Below, one piece after another: positions 6,995-15,167 of a DNA stretch of 32,774 bases. The stretch is taken from positions 1-32,774 of the forward strand of contig JAURZO010000037.1 in NCBI GenBank assembly GCA_030653405.1, in the 5' to 3' direction. Under the pieces are notes generated by a model, which was not told the origin of the DNA, did no database searches, and saw nothing but the letters and a program-made list of their open reading frames with translations. Source of the stretch: Zwartia sp. Its GTDB lineage: Bacteria > Pseudomonadota > Gammaproteobacteria > Burkholderiales > Burkholderiaceae_B. The position numbers were made by a program, and so were the translations under genes. Numbering within the stretch: the stretch's first letter is position 1; the number at the start of each line of letters is the position of its first letter.

Positions 6995-7882
6995 ATGATC
7001 ACTATTTTTGGTATTCCGCTACAGGCATTTCTAGGGCAGCTCTTGCTGGGCCTGGTAAACGGCTCGTTTTATGCAATCCTGTCCCTTGGGTTAGCTGTCA
7101 TTTTCGGCTTGCTCAACGTGATTAACTTCGCACATGGCGCGCTCTATATGCTCGGCGCGTTTCTGGCGTGGATGGGTTTGAACTATCTTGGCCTGAGCTA
7201 CTGGGTCATGTTGATCGTCGCACCCATTCTGGTTGGACTGTTTGGCATTCTGATTGAAAAATTTCTTCTCAAGCATTTGTATAAGCTTGATCACCTCTAC
7301 GGATTACTACTCACCTTTGGCATCACACTGCTAATCGAAGGACTGTTTCGCAGCTTCTATGGTGCCTCCGGTCAACCCTACTCATCACCCGAAGCGCTTC
7401 GAGGTGCGACTAATCTAGGCTTCATGATGTTGCCAAACTACCGGGCCTGGGTCGTCGTCGCCTCACTGGTTGTTTGTCTGATTACATGGTTTGTGATCGA
7501 ACGCACTCGGCTCGGAGCGCTCTTGCGCGCAGGGACTGAAAATCCCCGCCTGGTCGAGGCATTCGGGGTCAATGTTCCGCTCATGATCACGTTGACCTAT
7601 GGCTTCGGTGTGGCACTTGCAGGGTTTGCTGGCGTGCTGGCTGCCCCCATCATTCAGGTATCGCCTCTGATGGGCTCCAACCTGATCATCGTCGTATTCG
7701 CTGTCGTGGTGATTGGTGGCATGGGCTCCATTCTTGGCGCGATTGTCACGGGCTTGGGGCTTGGCGTGATCGAAGGGCTCACCAAAGTATTCTGGCCAGA
7801 GGCCTCAAGTACGGTGGTGTTCATCATCATGGCGATTGTCTTGCTGATTCGCCCAGCCGGTCTGTTCGGAAAAGAAAAATGA
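6995..7882 (+). CDS. livH: Branched-chain amino acid type ABC transporter, permease LivH
   Basis: A 295-residue inner-membrane permease with about eight hydrophobic segments. The N-terminal region LVNGSFYAILSLGLAVIFGLL followed by NVINFAHG is the hallmark of LivH. The cytoplasmic coupling region includes RTRLGALLRAGTENPRLVEAFG, which contacts the ATPases, and VVVIGGMGSILGAIVTGLGLG near the C-terminus is also typical. Length matches the family. The gene follows the intercistronic hairpin and its TGA overlaps the ATG of livM (ATGA), so the two permeases are translationally coupled and probably form a heterodimer. Confidence 0.94.
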   Translation: MITIFGIPLQAFLGQLLLGLVNGSFYAILSLGLAVIFGLLNVINFAHGALYMLGAFLAWMGLNYLGLSYWVMLIVAPILVGLFGILIEKFLLKHLYKLDHLYGLLLTFGITLLIEGLFRSFYGASGQPYSSPEALRGATNLGFMMLPNYRAWVVVASLVVCLITWFVIERTRLGALLRAGTENPRLVEAFGVNVPLMITLTYGFGVALAGFAGVLAAPIIQVSPLMGSNLIIVVFAVVVIGGMGSILGAIVTGLGLGVIEGLTKVFWPEASSTVVFIIMAIVLLIRPAGLFGKEK

Positions 7883-8862
7883 ATCGTCAGAAACTCGGTT
7901 ATGTTCTCGCACTGATTTTTTTAGCTGCAGTGCCGCTGATGGGTGTTTATCCTGTCTTTGTCATGAAGATCATGTGTTACGCACTGTTTGCGTGCGCCTT
8001 TAATCTCTTGTTGGGCTTTACAGGCTTGCTGTCTTTTGGTCACGCCGCGTTTCTTGGCAGCGCCGCCTATGCTTCCGGACATGCCATCAAAATGTGGGGT
8101 TTTCCGACCGAGGTTGGCTTGGCTTTTGGCGTATTGGTGGCGGGGGTGCTCGGGCTTGCGATGGGTGCACTGGCGATTCGTCGCAGTGGCATTTACTTTG
8201 CGATGATTACGTTGGCACTTTCACAAATGGTGTTTTTCTTTTTCTTGCAAGCCAATTTCACAGGTGGCGAAGATGGCTTGCAAGGCGTCCCGCGCGGCAC
8301 ACTCTTTGGCCTGATCGACCTGAAAAACGACCTGAATCTCTACTACGTCGTGATGGCTATTTTTGTGTTCGGATATTTCATCATCTGGCGGACCGTGCAC
8401 TCTCCCTTTGGGCAAGTACTTAAAGCCATCCGCGAAAACGAAGCACGCGCGACCTCACTCGGTTATGACGTTGACCGCTTCAAACTGCTTGCATTTGTGT
8501 TGTCGGCCATGCTCGCCGGGCTGGCAGGATCAACCAAAATGCTGATTTTTGTCTCGGCTACCTTGAGTGATGCTACCTGGCAAATGTCTGGACTTGTCAT
8601 TCTGATGACGCTTATTGGCGGTCTAGGCACACTCGTTGGCCCTGTTATCGGCGCGTTTATCGTAGTTTTGCTCGAGAACAAGGTCGGTGAAATCGGCGCG
8701 ATGCTGACAAGTTGGACCGGAATCGAATGGTTCCAACGCTTAGGTGAGTCCGTCTCGATTGTGATTGGCCTGATTTTTGTAATCTGTGTGCTCGCCTTTA
8801 GACGCGGCATCGTCGGAGAACTCGGCGCCTGGTATGAGCGGCGTAAAGCTATCCGCAGCTAA
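7879..8862 (+). CDS. livM: Branched-chain amino acid type ABC transporter, permease LivM
   Basis: A 327-residue membrane permease, partner of LivH. Recognisable segments are NLLLGFTGLLSFGHAAFLGSAAY near the N-terminus, the coupling-helix region FGQVLKAIRENEARATSLGYD at about residues 180-200, and LIGGLGTLVGPVIGAF in the C-terminal half. The basic C-terminus RRKAIRS is cytoplasmic. ATG 7879 overlaps the livH stop. It is the last gene of the importer operon; the gap after it converges on bioY and contains two inverted repeats that may end transcription. Confidence 0.94.
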   Translation: MNRQKLGYVLALIFLAAVPLMGVYPVFVMKIMCYALFACAFNLLLGFTGLLSFGHAAFLGSAAYASGHAIKMWGFPTEVGLAFGVLVAGVLGLAMGALAIRRSGIYFAMITLALSQMVFFFFLQANFTGGEDGLQGVPRGTLFGLIDLKNDLNLYYVVMAIFVFGYFIIWRTVHSPFGQVLKAIRENEARATSLGYDVDRFKLLAFVLSAMLAGLAGSTKMLIFVSATLSDATWQMSGLVILMTLIGGLGTLVGPVIGAFIVVLLENKVGEIGAMLTSWTGIEWFQRLGESVSIVIGLIFVICVLAFRRGIVGELGAWYERRKAIRS

Positions 8863-8878
8863 CCCTGTTTCATCGGAG

Positions 8879-8943
8879 TGTCAGTGTCACTGACAGCCCA
8901 AGTCTAAGTTGCGTCAGTCGCTCAAAGCGTGATTGGCGCAACT
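8879..8943. terminator. Inverted repeats between convergent livM and bioY
   Basis: Two structures fill this convergent gap. TGTCAGTG/CACTGACA (8879-8895) is an 8-base palindrome around a single centre base. AGTTGCG (8907-8913) pairs with CGCAACT (8937-8943), with a nested CGCT/AGCG (8919-8922 and 8926-8929). The second overlaps the bioY stop codon. Neither is followed by a U-run on either strand, so if they end transcription it is not as classical intrinsic terminators. The palindrome could instead be a protein-binding site. Confidence 0.35.
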
Positions 8944-9517
8944 AAACTAAAGCTAACCGCCGCACGCGTTGCGCCACAATGCTCGCGACCAGTGCCTTGA
9001 GCAGGTCTCCCGGTAAAAATACGGCAATTGCCCAAGTAGCTTTCTCAAGCCCCATACCTGTCACGGCGGCCAACCAAGGTATCCCGGCCGCATACACGAC
9101 AAGCATGCCTCCCACCACACTGGCAATCCAACAGCGCAAAATCTGCGGTGTGGCAGCGGCAAGCGACCCAGAACCTGCCACGGATCCCGTTGCAGGTATA
9201 CGCCCGGCTAACCAGCCTGTGACGACCGCACCCGGGATCATGCCCAACAAAAAACCGCCCGTCGGACCTGCCAGAACAGCCAGACCTGCACGTCCACCAG
9301 GCAAAACCGGCAGTCCAAGTAAAGCAATCAACACATAGGTCAACACGACAAGACCCCCACGCCACGGGCCGAGGATCAAACCCGCCAACATGACACCAAA
9401 GGTCTGCAGGGTGACCGGCACAGGTACCCAAGGCACAGGCACAGGCGGGATCAAACCCAGAACCACGATCATCGCGGTAAATAACGCAATCAGTGCGAGA
9501 TCTTTTGTTTTAAGCAT
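8942..9517 (-). CDS. bioY: Biotin ECF transporter, S component BioY
   Basis: A 191-residue membrane protein that binds biotin. MLKTKDLALIALFTAMIVVLGL opens the first helix, and the family motif region PVPVTLQTFGVMLAGLILGPWRG followed by a GLPVLPGGRAGLAVLAGPTGGFLLG segment is diagnostic of BioY. About six membrane helices are expected. I start at ATG 9517; an in-frame TTG at 9541 would add eight residues but has no better ribosome site (a weak GGA precedes 9517). It is the third gene of bioM-bioN-bioY. No biotin synthesis genes are in the window. With BioM and BioN it should form a high-affinity biotin importer. Confidence 0.94.
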   Translation of the reverse strand: MLKTKDLALIALFTAMIVVLGLIPPVPVPWVPVPVTLQTFGVMLAGLILGPWRGGLVVLTYVLIALLGLPVLPGGRAGLAVLAGPTGGFLLGMIPGAVVTGWLAGRIPATGSVAGSGSLAAATPQILRCWIASVVGGMLVVYAAGIPWLAAVTGMGLEKATWAIAVFLPGDLLKALVASIVAQRVRRLALV

Positions 9518-9562
9518 CAATATTCCAAAGTCAGTATTCAAAAATAATTAGGCGCCTCAGAC

Positions 9563-9577
9563 TCGCGCAGTGCGCGA
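9563..9577. repeat. 7-bp-arm palindrome in the bioN-bioY spacer
   Basis: TCGCGCA and TGCGCGA flank a single central G in the 92-base spacer between bioN and bioY, with GGCGCC nearby at 9551-9556 and a T-rich stretch on the minus strand further on (9541-9550). On the bioM-to-bioY transcript this could fold into a hairpin that lowers readthrough into bioY or protects mRNA ends. The function is inference. Confidence 0.45.
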
Positions 9578-9609
9578 TGCGCAGCAGGTGTCATGTGCTC
9601 TGACGCATA

Positions 9610-10200
9610 CTATTGCCTGGCGTCAAGCGCCTCCGCAATATCCTGCGCCCGTCGGATTGTACGCAGCAACATCGGCACGCCCATGGTCAACGGGCTGACT
9701 TTGAGCCCCCGCGCGGCTTGCGCTTCGCGGATTTCTTGCCATTGGGACGAGAGTTCCGGAATCAAACGCAGGGTCAAGCCGAAAACAAGAGCGATGCGCT
9801 CACTATTGACCCAACCGAGTCGGTCAAACGGCTTTAACAGCCAGATCAGCACCTCCATCATGCCAACGATTGACGTTGTCATGGACACGACCAGTGCCCC
9901 AAGCAGCATCGCTGAGATACGCAGACCAACCTCGAGAGCCAGACTAGGCGTCTGCACGAACCCAGTGAATAACACGAGAAAGATCACCAGCCAGCTCAAC
10001 GTCCTCAGATGCCGCCACAGCGTTTGAAAGTGAACCCCGCTCTGCTGCAACAAAAAGAGCACAAACAGCAACACACCCAACAAGACACGCCAGTCATGCG
10101 TGAACATGAGTCCCGCACCCACGAGCATCAGGGTCGCGAGCTTGACGCCCGCCGACAAGCGGTGCAACCAACTCTCGCCAGGAAAATAAAATGAGCCCAT
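9610..10200 (-). CDS. bioN: Biotin ECF transporter, transmembrane coupling protein BioN (EcfT)
   Basis: A 196-residue EcfT-family membrane protein that couples the BioM ATPase to BioY. It opens with MGSFYFPGESWLHRLSAGVKL, typical of EcfT, and continues with four or five hydrophobic segments. The first Ala-Arg-Gly coupling motif is in REAQAARGLKVSP. The second appears as AEALDARQ, with Gln for Gly, and forms the very C-terminus. ATG 10200 overlaps the bioM TGA by one base (TGATG on the minus strand), so the two are translationally coupled. A 92-base spacer separates it from bioY. Confidence 0.9.
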   Translation of the reverse strand: MGSFYFPGESWLHRLSAGVKLATLMLVGAGLMFTHDWRVLLGVLLFVLFLLQQSGVHFQTLWRHLRTLSWLVIFLVLFTGFVQTPSLALEVGLRISAMLLGALVVSMTTSIVGMMEVLIWLLKPFDRLGWVNSERIALVFGLTLRLIPELSSQWQEIREAQAARGLKVSPLTMGVPMLLRTIRRAQDIAEALDARQ

Positions 10201-10877
10201 CAGCCGCAGTGCTGCCGATACCAGGACGTGGCCGCAACCGGCTCGCCATCAAACACGAGCCGGCCCTCTTTGAGCACCAGCACGCGATCCATCGTACCCA
10301 TCAACTCCAGATCGTGACTCACAATCACAGCAGGCTGCGACAAACCAGCAAGATGCTGCTCGAAGCGATTACGCAAACGCAAATCGAGTTGGGTGGTCGG
10401 CTCATCAAACACCAGCAGGTCGGGCTGCGTGGCCAAAACACCTGCAAGGGCGATCAATTGCCGCTCCCCCCCAGATAAGGTGTGGATCAATCGATCGTAG
10501 AGATGGGATACACCGAGCTGGCGCAAGGCCTCCTCGGTGCGTTGCCTGCGTTCGCCCGCATCAGGCAGTCGACGCTTCAAACCGAACTCGATATCTTCAC
10601 TGACAACTGGAAAAACAATTTGATTATCAGGGTTTTGAAATACAAAGCCGACTTTTCTGCGTATCTTTTCAACCTCTCTGCGGGTATCCAGACCATCGAC
10701 CGTGACTTGTCCTGACCGAGGCAGTAACAACCCATTGATCAGGCGAATCAACGTGCTTTTCCCAGAGCCATTCGGGCCGACCACACCAATACGGTGCTCA
10801 GACAGCCTTAAGCTCAAGTCACCCAATGCCAGGCGACCCTCTCGTTCGACAAAGATTTTTTTAAACTCGATTAACAT
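10200..10877 (-). CDS. bioM: Biotin ECF transporter, ATPase BioM
   Basis: A 225-residue ABC ATPase of the CbiO/EcfA type. Walker A is GPNGSGKST, the Q-loop is FVFQNPDNQIVFPVVSEDIEFG (the NPDNQ motif is characteristic of ECF ATPases), the signature is LSGGERQ and Walker B is LLVFDEPT, followed by the switch His in IVSHD. One ATPase gene is present, as in BioMNY systems, where it works as a homodimer. It is the first gene of the minus-strand operon and is divergent from msrB, so promoters for both must lie within about 53 bases (10878-10930). No clear Shine-Dalgarno sequence is seen before ATG 10877. Confidence 0.92.
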   Translation of the reverse strand: MLIEFKKIFVEREGRLALGDLSLRLSEHRIGVVGPNGSGKSTLIRLINGLLLPRSGQVTVDGLDTRREVEKIRRKVGFVFQNPDNQIVFPVVSEDIEFGLKRRLPDAGERRQRTEEALRQLGVSHLYDRLIHTLSGGERQLIALAGVLATQPDLLVFDEPTTQLDLRLRNRFEQHLAGLSQPAVIVSHDLELMGTMDRVLVLKEGRLVFDGEPVAATSWYRQHCG

Positions 10878-10930
10878 GGAGAACGATTATGCATGAGAAC
10901 TTTTTCTAAAACTCCGACTCCAAAGAAAGT

Positions 10931-11329
10931 ATGCAAAAAATCAACAAAACTGACGCCGAATGGAAAGCACAGCTTTCCGCAGAGGAATATTACGTTGCTC
11001 GCCAAAAAGGCACTGAACGTGCCTTTACAGGTCGCTACTGGGATCACCGCGAATATGGCATCTACCGTTGTGTAGGTTGCGGCACGGCGCTGTTTGCCTC
11101 GGACACCAAGTTCGATGCAGGCTGTGGTTGGCCGAGCTATTTCGAACCGATTAACCCAGAAAACGTCAGAGAGGAAATAGACACCAGCCACGGCATGATG
11201 CGCACTGAAGTCATGTGTAACATCTGCGACAGCCATTTAGGTCACGTCTTTCCGGATGGTCCGCCTCCTACAGGCCTGCGTTACTGCATCAATTCGCTTT
11301 CCCTGACGTTCGAGCCGGTCAACCCATGA
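10931..11329 (+). CDS. msrB: Peptide methionine (R)-S-oxide reductase MsrB
   Basis: A 132-residue repair enzyme that reduces methionine-R-sulfoxide in oxidised proteins. The structural zinc ligands are Cys47 and Cys50 (CVGC) and Cys96 and Cys99 (CNIC). The catalytic Cys119 is in GLRYCINSLSL, and Cys65 in FDAGCGWPSY is the expected resolving cysteine. HLGHVFPDGP is the conserved substrate loop. No signal peptide is present, so it acts in the cytoplasm. Its TGA overlaps the ATG of yciB (ATGA), starting a run of four coupled genes. Confidence 0.97.
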   Translation: MQKINKTDAEWKAQLSAEEYYVARQKGTERAFTGRYWDHREYGIYRCVGCGTALFASDTKFDAGCGWPSYFEPINPENVREEIDTSHGMMRTEVMCNICDSHLGHVFPDGPPPTGLRYCINSLSLTFEPVNP

Positions 11330-11913
11330 AAAAATTCCTTTTTGACCTGTTTCCGCTTATTTTATTTTTTGTCGCTTATCGGTTTGCCGATATTTATGTG
11401 GCAACAGCCGTTGCCATGGCTGCGGCCGTGATACAGATACTCTGGATCAAGCTCTCGGGCAAACCCATTGAAACCATGCACTGGGTCAATCTGGCTGTGA
11501 TTGTATTTTTTGGTGGCGCGACGCTATGGCTTCAAAACGAGGCCTTTATCAAATGGAAGCCCACGGTGCTGTATTGGCTGTTCGGTGGCGTCTTGCTGGT
11601 CAGTAAATATGTGCTGAGTCGCAACCTGATGCAAAAGCTTCTGGGCGCCAAGGTCTCTATGCCTGACAACGGCTGGGACAAGCTGAATTTGAGCTGGGCC
11701 TTATTTTTTCTGGCTGCCGGCGCGCTCAATCTCTTTGTCGCTTTTTCGGGCTTGTTCACAGAAAGTCAGTGGGTGAACTTCAAGGTTTTCGGCTTAATGG
11801 CCTTGCTGATTGTCTTTGTCATCGCCCAATCGATCTGGCTGGGTAAACACATGCAACATGACGAAGGCGCTGAGACCTTGCCCGCCCCCGGCTCCGAGGA
11901 GAACAAACGATGA
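11326..11913 (+). CDS. yciB: Inner membrane-spanning protein YciB (intracellular septation protein A family)
   Basis: A 195-residue integral membrane protein with about five helices. MKKFLFDLFPLILFFVAYRFADIYVATA is the typical N-terminal sequence, and the motif WIKLSGKPIETMHWVNLAVIVFFGGATL and a central NLSWALFFLAAGALNLFVA are diagnostic. The family affects cell envelope integrity and septation in Gammaproteobacteria; the biochemical role is not settled. It overlaps msrB upstream and bolA downstream by four bases each, so all are probably made from one mRNA. Confidence 0.93.
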   Translation: MKKFLFDLFPLILFFVAYRFADIYVATAVAMAAAVIQILWIKLSGKPIETMHWVNLAVIVFFGGATLWLQNEAFIKWKPTVLYWLFGGVLLVSKYVLSRNLMQKLLGAKVSMPDNGWDKLNLSWALFFLAAGALNLFVAFSGLFTESQWVNFKVFGLMALLIVFVIAQSIWLGKHMQHDEGAETLPAPGSEENKR

Positions 11914-12194
11914 CGACCGGGACGAACCCTCACCTCATACTGCTGCGCGAGCGCCTAGCGCCCCTGGAGGCCCTGGAGCTCGATATTGTCGATGAATCGC
12001 ATTTACATGCCGGGCACTCAGGCAATCCCGGCAATGCCAGCCATTTCCGTGCCACGATTGTGGCGGAATGCTTTAATAACCGACCGATGATTGCGCAACA
12101 TCGGCTGGTGTATGATCTTTTGCGCGATTTAATCCCACACCCGATTCATGCGCTTGCGCTGACGACTCGGGCGCCTTCCAAAGGAAATTTATGA
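11910..12194 (+). CDS. bolA: BolA family protein
   Basis: A 94-residue protein with the BolA fold. The segment DESHLHAGHSG followed by SHFRATIVAECFNNRPMIAQHRLVYDLL contains the conserved His residues and the RHR-like helix region; the C-terminus IHALALTTRAP is also typical. Family members bind monothiol glutaredoxin through a shared [2Fe-2S] cluster and act in iron-sulfur trafficking; E. coli BolA also affects transcription. Which role applies here is not shown. Its start and stop both sit in ATGA overlaps with yciB and the parvulin gene. Confidence 0.93.
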   Translation: MTTGTNPHLILLRERLAPLEALELDIVDESHLHAGHSGNPGNASHFRATIVAECFNNRPMIAQHRLVYDLLRDLIPHPIHALALTTRAPSKGNL

Positions 12195-12964
12195 AACGTA
12201 TCGTTATGCTCGCCGCCGCACTCGTGCTGGTAGCACCTCTCCATGCACAGAACGTTGCCACAGTGAATGGCAAAGCAATTACTCAGGCGAACGTCGATCA
12301 ATTTGTAAAGTTGCTAGTGGGTCGCGGTGCGACCGATTCCCCGGAAATTCGCAACCAGATCAAAGAAGAGCTCATCAACCGTCAGGTGATGGTTCAGGCC
12401 GCTGAGGCTGCCGGCATCCCCAAAGACCCAACCGTCTCGATCGAACTCGAGTTGGCGCGCCAAGGTATTCTGGTCCAAGCATTGATGGCGGACTACCTGA
12501 AGAACAACCCAATCACCGAAGAAGCGGTCAAGGCCGAGTACGAGAAGCTTAAAAAGGCTGAATCGGACAAGTTTGAATACAACGTCCGCCACATTCTGGT
12601 CGAAGATGAAAAAACAGCGAACGATATCCAAGAGAAGCTGAAGAACAAATCGGCTAAATTCGAAGATCTCGCCAAGCAATCCAAAGACACTGGTAGTGCT
12701 GCGAAAGGCGGCGATTTGGGATGGGCACCCGACACGAACTATGTCGAGCCCTTTGCTAAAGCTGTTGCTGCAACGAAAAAAGGTCAGTTAGCCGACAAGC
12801 CTGTGCAATCACAGTTTGGCTGGCACGTGATTGAGGTCGTGGACATTCGCCCTGTTGAATTTCCTCCACTTGATCAGGTTCGCAAAGAGCTCGAGCAGAT
12901 GATGCGCGAGCAGGCCTTAGCTGCCTACCAGGCACAACTGCGCAGCAAAGCAAAAATCCAGTAA
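12191..12964 (+). CDS. Periplasmic parvulin-type peptidyl-prolyl cis-trans isomerase
   Basis: A 257-residue exported folding catalyst. MKRIVMLAAALVLVAPLHA is a signal peptide with cleavage expected before Gln20. Residues about 25-125 form a SurA/PrsA-like N-terminal chaperone region with ITQANVDQFVKLLVGRG. The parvulin domain spans about 128-222: VRHILVEDEKTA, AKQSKDTGSAAKGGDLGW and QSQFGWHVIEV are the conserved blocks. The C-terminal helix is charged. It resembles the PpiC/PrsA group found after bolA in Bordetella relatives. It is the last gene of the coupled msrB operon, and a strong terminator follows 68 bases after the stop. Confidence 0.93.
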   Translation: MKRIVMLAAALVLVAPLHAQNVATVNGKAITQANVDQFVKLLVGRGATDSPEIRNQIKEELINRQVMVQAAEAAGIPKDPTVSIELELARQGILVQALMADYLKNNPITEEAVKAEYEKLKKAESDKFEYNVRHILVEDEKTANDIQEKLKNKSAKFEDLAKQSKDTGSAAKGGDLGWAPDTNYVEPFAKAVAATKKGQLADKPVQSQFGWHVIEVVDIRPVEFPPLDQVRKELEQMMREQALAAYQAQLRSKAKIQ

Positions 12965-13032
12965 TCCATTGACTCAACTCAGCGTCGTTCTTGCTCTCCA
13001 AACGACCTGATGGTGGCAGGTGAATGAGATAC

Positions 13033-13076
13033 AAAAAACCCGCTTGGCAGTTGCTCAACTGCCAAGCGGGTTTTTT
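13033..13076. terminator. Strong bidirectional intrinsic terminator
   Basis: A perfect 21-base inverted repeat: A6 followed by CCCGCTTGGCAGTTG (13033-13053), and its complement ending in T6 (13056-13076). The GC-rich stem with a tight loop and a T-run on either strand makes it an intrinsic terminator in both directions. It ends the msrB-yciB-bolA-parvulin operon on the plus strand and lies 34 bases after the ligA stop on the minus strand. Confidence 0.95.
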
Positions 13077-13109
13077 ATTGCCAAGACTTTCCAACTAAGA
13101 AGCGTGGAC

Positions 13110-15152
13110 TTAAGCTGAACTTTCCAGTAACGCCCGCAACCCAGCCTCGTCCAGCACTGTGACACCGAGCTCAGTCGCTTTTTCCAGCTTACTACCGGCA
13201 TCTTCACCGGCGACAACATAAGAGGTCTTGCGCGACACTGAGCCACTGACTTTGCCGCCAGCGGCAATAATCTGGCTTGAGGCTTCTTCGCGCGACCACT
13301 GCGGCAAGGTCCCGGTCAATACAAAGGTCTTACCCACAAGCCCGGTGCTGCTTGATGCAACAGGTGCTTGAGGTGTCACGCCCTGCTCTCGCAAGGCGCG
13401 AACCACCTCTTGATTATGTGGCTCTGCAAAGAACCTGGCAATCGAACCGGCAACGACAGGTCCCACATCCGGCACACTTAAAAGCTCGTCAGACTGTGCC
13501 TGCATGAGCTTTTCGATCGAGCCAAACTGAAGCGCCAGATCACGTGCAGTGGTCTCTCCAACGTGACGAATGCCAAGCGCAAAAATCAACCGGCCTAACT
13601 GTGGCTGCTTTGCCTTTGCGATGGCATCAATGAGATTTTCAGCTGACTTGCGACCCATCCGATCGTATTCAGCCAACTCATCCACGCGTAGCGAGAACAG
13701 ATCGGCTAGCGAGTGAATCCGTCCTCGATCGACGAGTTGCTCGACCAACTTTTCACCCAGACCCTCGATATCTAAAGCCTTACGTCCTGCGGCATGAATC
13801 AAGCTCTGTTTACGCTGGGCCGGACAAAACAAACCGCCCGTGCAACGCGCGATCGCCTCATCCTCGACACGCTCAATCGCCGAGCCACACACGGGACAGG
13901 CACTGGGCATGATGAACGCCGTCGCAAAAATCGGGCGCTGTTCCAGTACCGGCCCCACCACTTCAGGAATCACATCGCCCGCACGGCGCACAATGACCAG
14001 ATCACCGATGCGCACGTCCTTGCGACGGATCTCTGTTTCGTTGTGCAGGGTGGCGTTGGTCACGGTCACCCCACCGACAAACACTGGCGCTAAACGCGCA
14101 ACAGGGGTGATCGCGCCCGTTCGCCCCACCTGCACCTCAATATCGAGTAGTTCCGTGGTCGCTTCTTGGGCTGGAAACTTATGTGCGATCGCAAAGCGCG
14201 GTGCGCGCGCGACAAAACCCAGTACACGCTGCGCCACTAAGTCATCCACCTTGTAGACGACACCATCGATATCGTAGGGGAGCTTGGCACGCCGCGCACC
14301 AATCTCTGCGTAAAACTTCAGTAACTGATCGGCGCCACGCGCCAACACATGCTGAGAAATATTGACGGGTAAACCTAAACTCGCTAACCAATCCAACATT
14401 TCACTGTGCCGAGACCACGGTACCTCGTCGACTTCGCCCCAGCCATATGCAAAAAATGTGAGTGGACGCTGGGCTGTGATACGCGAATCAAGTTGTCGCA
14501 AACTTCCAGCTGCCGCATTACGAGGGTTGACGAAAATCTTTTCACCACGTGCCTGCTGCTCAACATTTAATCGTTCGAAATCCGCCAGGTTCATAAAAAC
14601 CTCTCCACGAACCTCGAGCATCTCTGGCACCTCGTGAAGCGCCCCCTTTAGTTTCAGAGGGATGGCCTTGATGGTTCGAATATTCATGGTGACATCTTCA
14701 CCAGTCTGACCATCGCCGCGCGTTGCCGCCTGAACCAAGACGCCACGCTCATAACGCAAACTGATCGCCAGCCCATCGAGCTTGAGTTCACAAAAATACG
14801 CGACTTTCTCGGAGGGAGCCAGCTTGCCAGCTGCACGCAAAGTATCCGATACACGCTTATCAAAAGCACGCACCTCGGATTCCTCGAACGCGTTACCGAG
14901 TGAAAGCATCGGCACACGGTGAGTGACCGTACCAAACACAGCGAGGGGTGATGCACCGACTCGCTGCGTGGGTGAGTCAGAGGTCACGCACTCGGGATGC
15001 GCTGACTCAAGCGCCATTAACTCCCGCATCAGCGCATCGTATTGCGCATCTGTGATCACAGGCGTGTCTTGTACATAATAGGCCTGATTATGGCGCTCGA
15101 TCTCGCCTCGCAACCAGTTCAGTCTTTCGCTGACCGCGTCCTGCAGATTCAT
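13110..15152 (-). CDS. ligA: NAD-dependent DNA ligase LigA
   Basis: A 680-residue replicative ligase. The N-terminal Ia domain has HNQAYYVQDTPVITDAQYD, which binds NMN; the adenylation site is CELKLDGLAIS with Lys124. The OB-fold has VGRTGAITPVARLAPV, the zinc finger is CPVCG followed by CTGGLFC, the helix-hairpin-helix region includes IRHVGETTARDLA and SVPDVGPVVA, and a C-terminal BRCT domain spans about residues 600-680. Length is normal. I start at ATG 15152; an in-frame TTG at 15158 adds two residues and would have AAGG at closer spacing, so it cannot be excluded. It is the third gene of smc-zipA-ligA, 15 bases after the zipA stop. Confidence 0.97.
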   Translation of the reverse strand: MNLQDAVSERLNWLRGEIERHNQAYYVQDTPVITDAQYDALMRELMALESAHPECVTSDSPTQRVGASPLAVFGTVTHRVPMLSLGNAFEESEVRAFDKRVSDTLRAAGKLAPSEKVAYFCELKLDGLAISLRYERGVLVQAATRGDGQTGEDVTMNIRTIKAIPLKLKGALHEVPEMLEVRGEVFMNLADFERLNVEQQARGEKIFVNPRNAAAGSLRQLDSRITAQRPLTFFAYGWGEVDEVPWSRHSEMLDWLASLGLPVNISQHVLARGADQLLKFYAEIGARRAKLPYDIDGVVYKVDDLVAQRVLGFVARAPRFAIAHKFPAQEATTELLDIEVQVGRTGAITPVARLAPVFVGGVTVTNATLHNETEIRRKDVRIGDLVIVRRAGDVIPEVVGPVLEQRPIFATAFIMPSACPVCGSAIERVEDEAIARCTGGLFCPAQRKQSLIHAAGRKALDIEGLGEKLVEQLVDRGRIHSLADLFSLRVDELAEYDRMGRKSAENLIDAIAKAKQPQLGRLIFALGIRHVGETTARDLALQFGSIEKLMQAQSDELLSVPDVGPVVAGSIARFFAEPHNQEVVRALREQGVTPQAPVASSSTGLVGKTFVLTGTLPQWSREEASSQIIAAGGKVSGSVSRKTSYVVAGEDAGSKLEKATELGVTVLDEAGLRALLESSA

Positions 15153-15167
15153 GCTCAAACGCGCCTT

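Noticed and set aside
9518..9541. TTG 9541 as the bioY start
   Set aside because: The extra eight residues are not typical of BioY and ATG 9517 begins the normal N-terminus.
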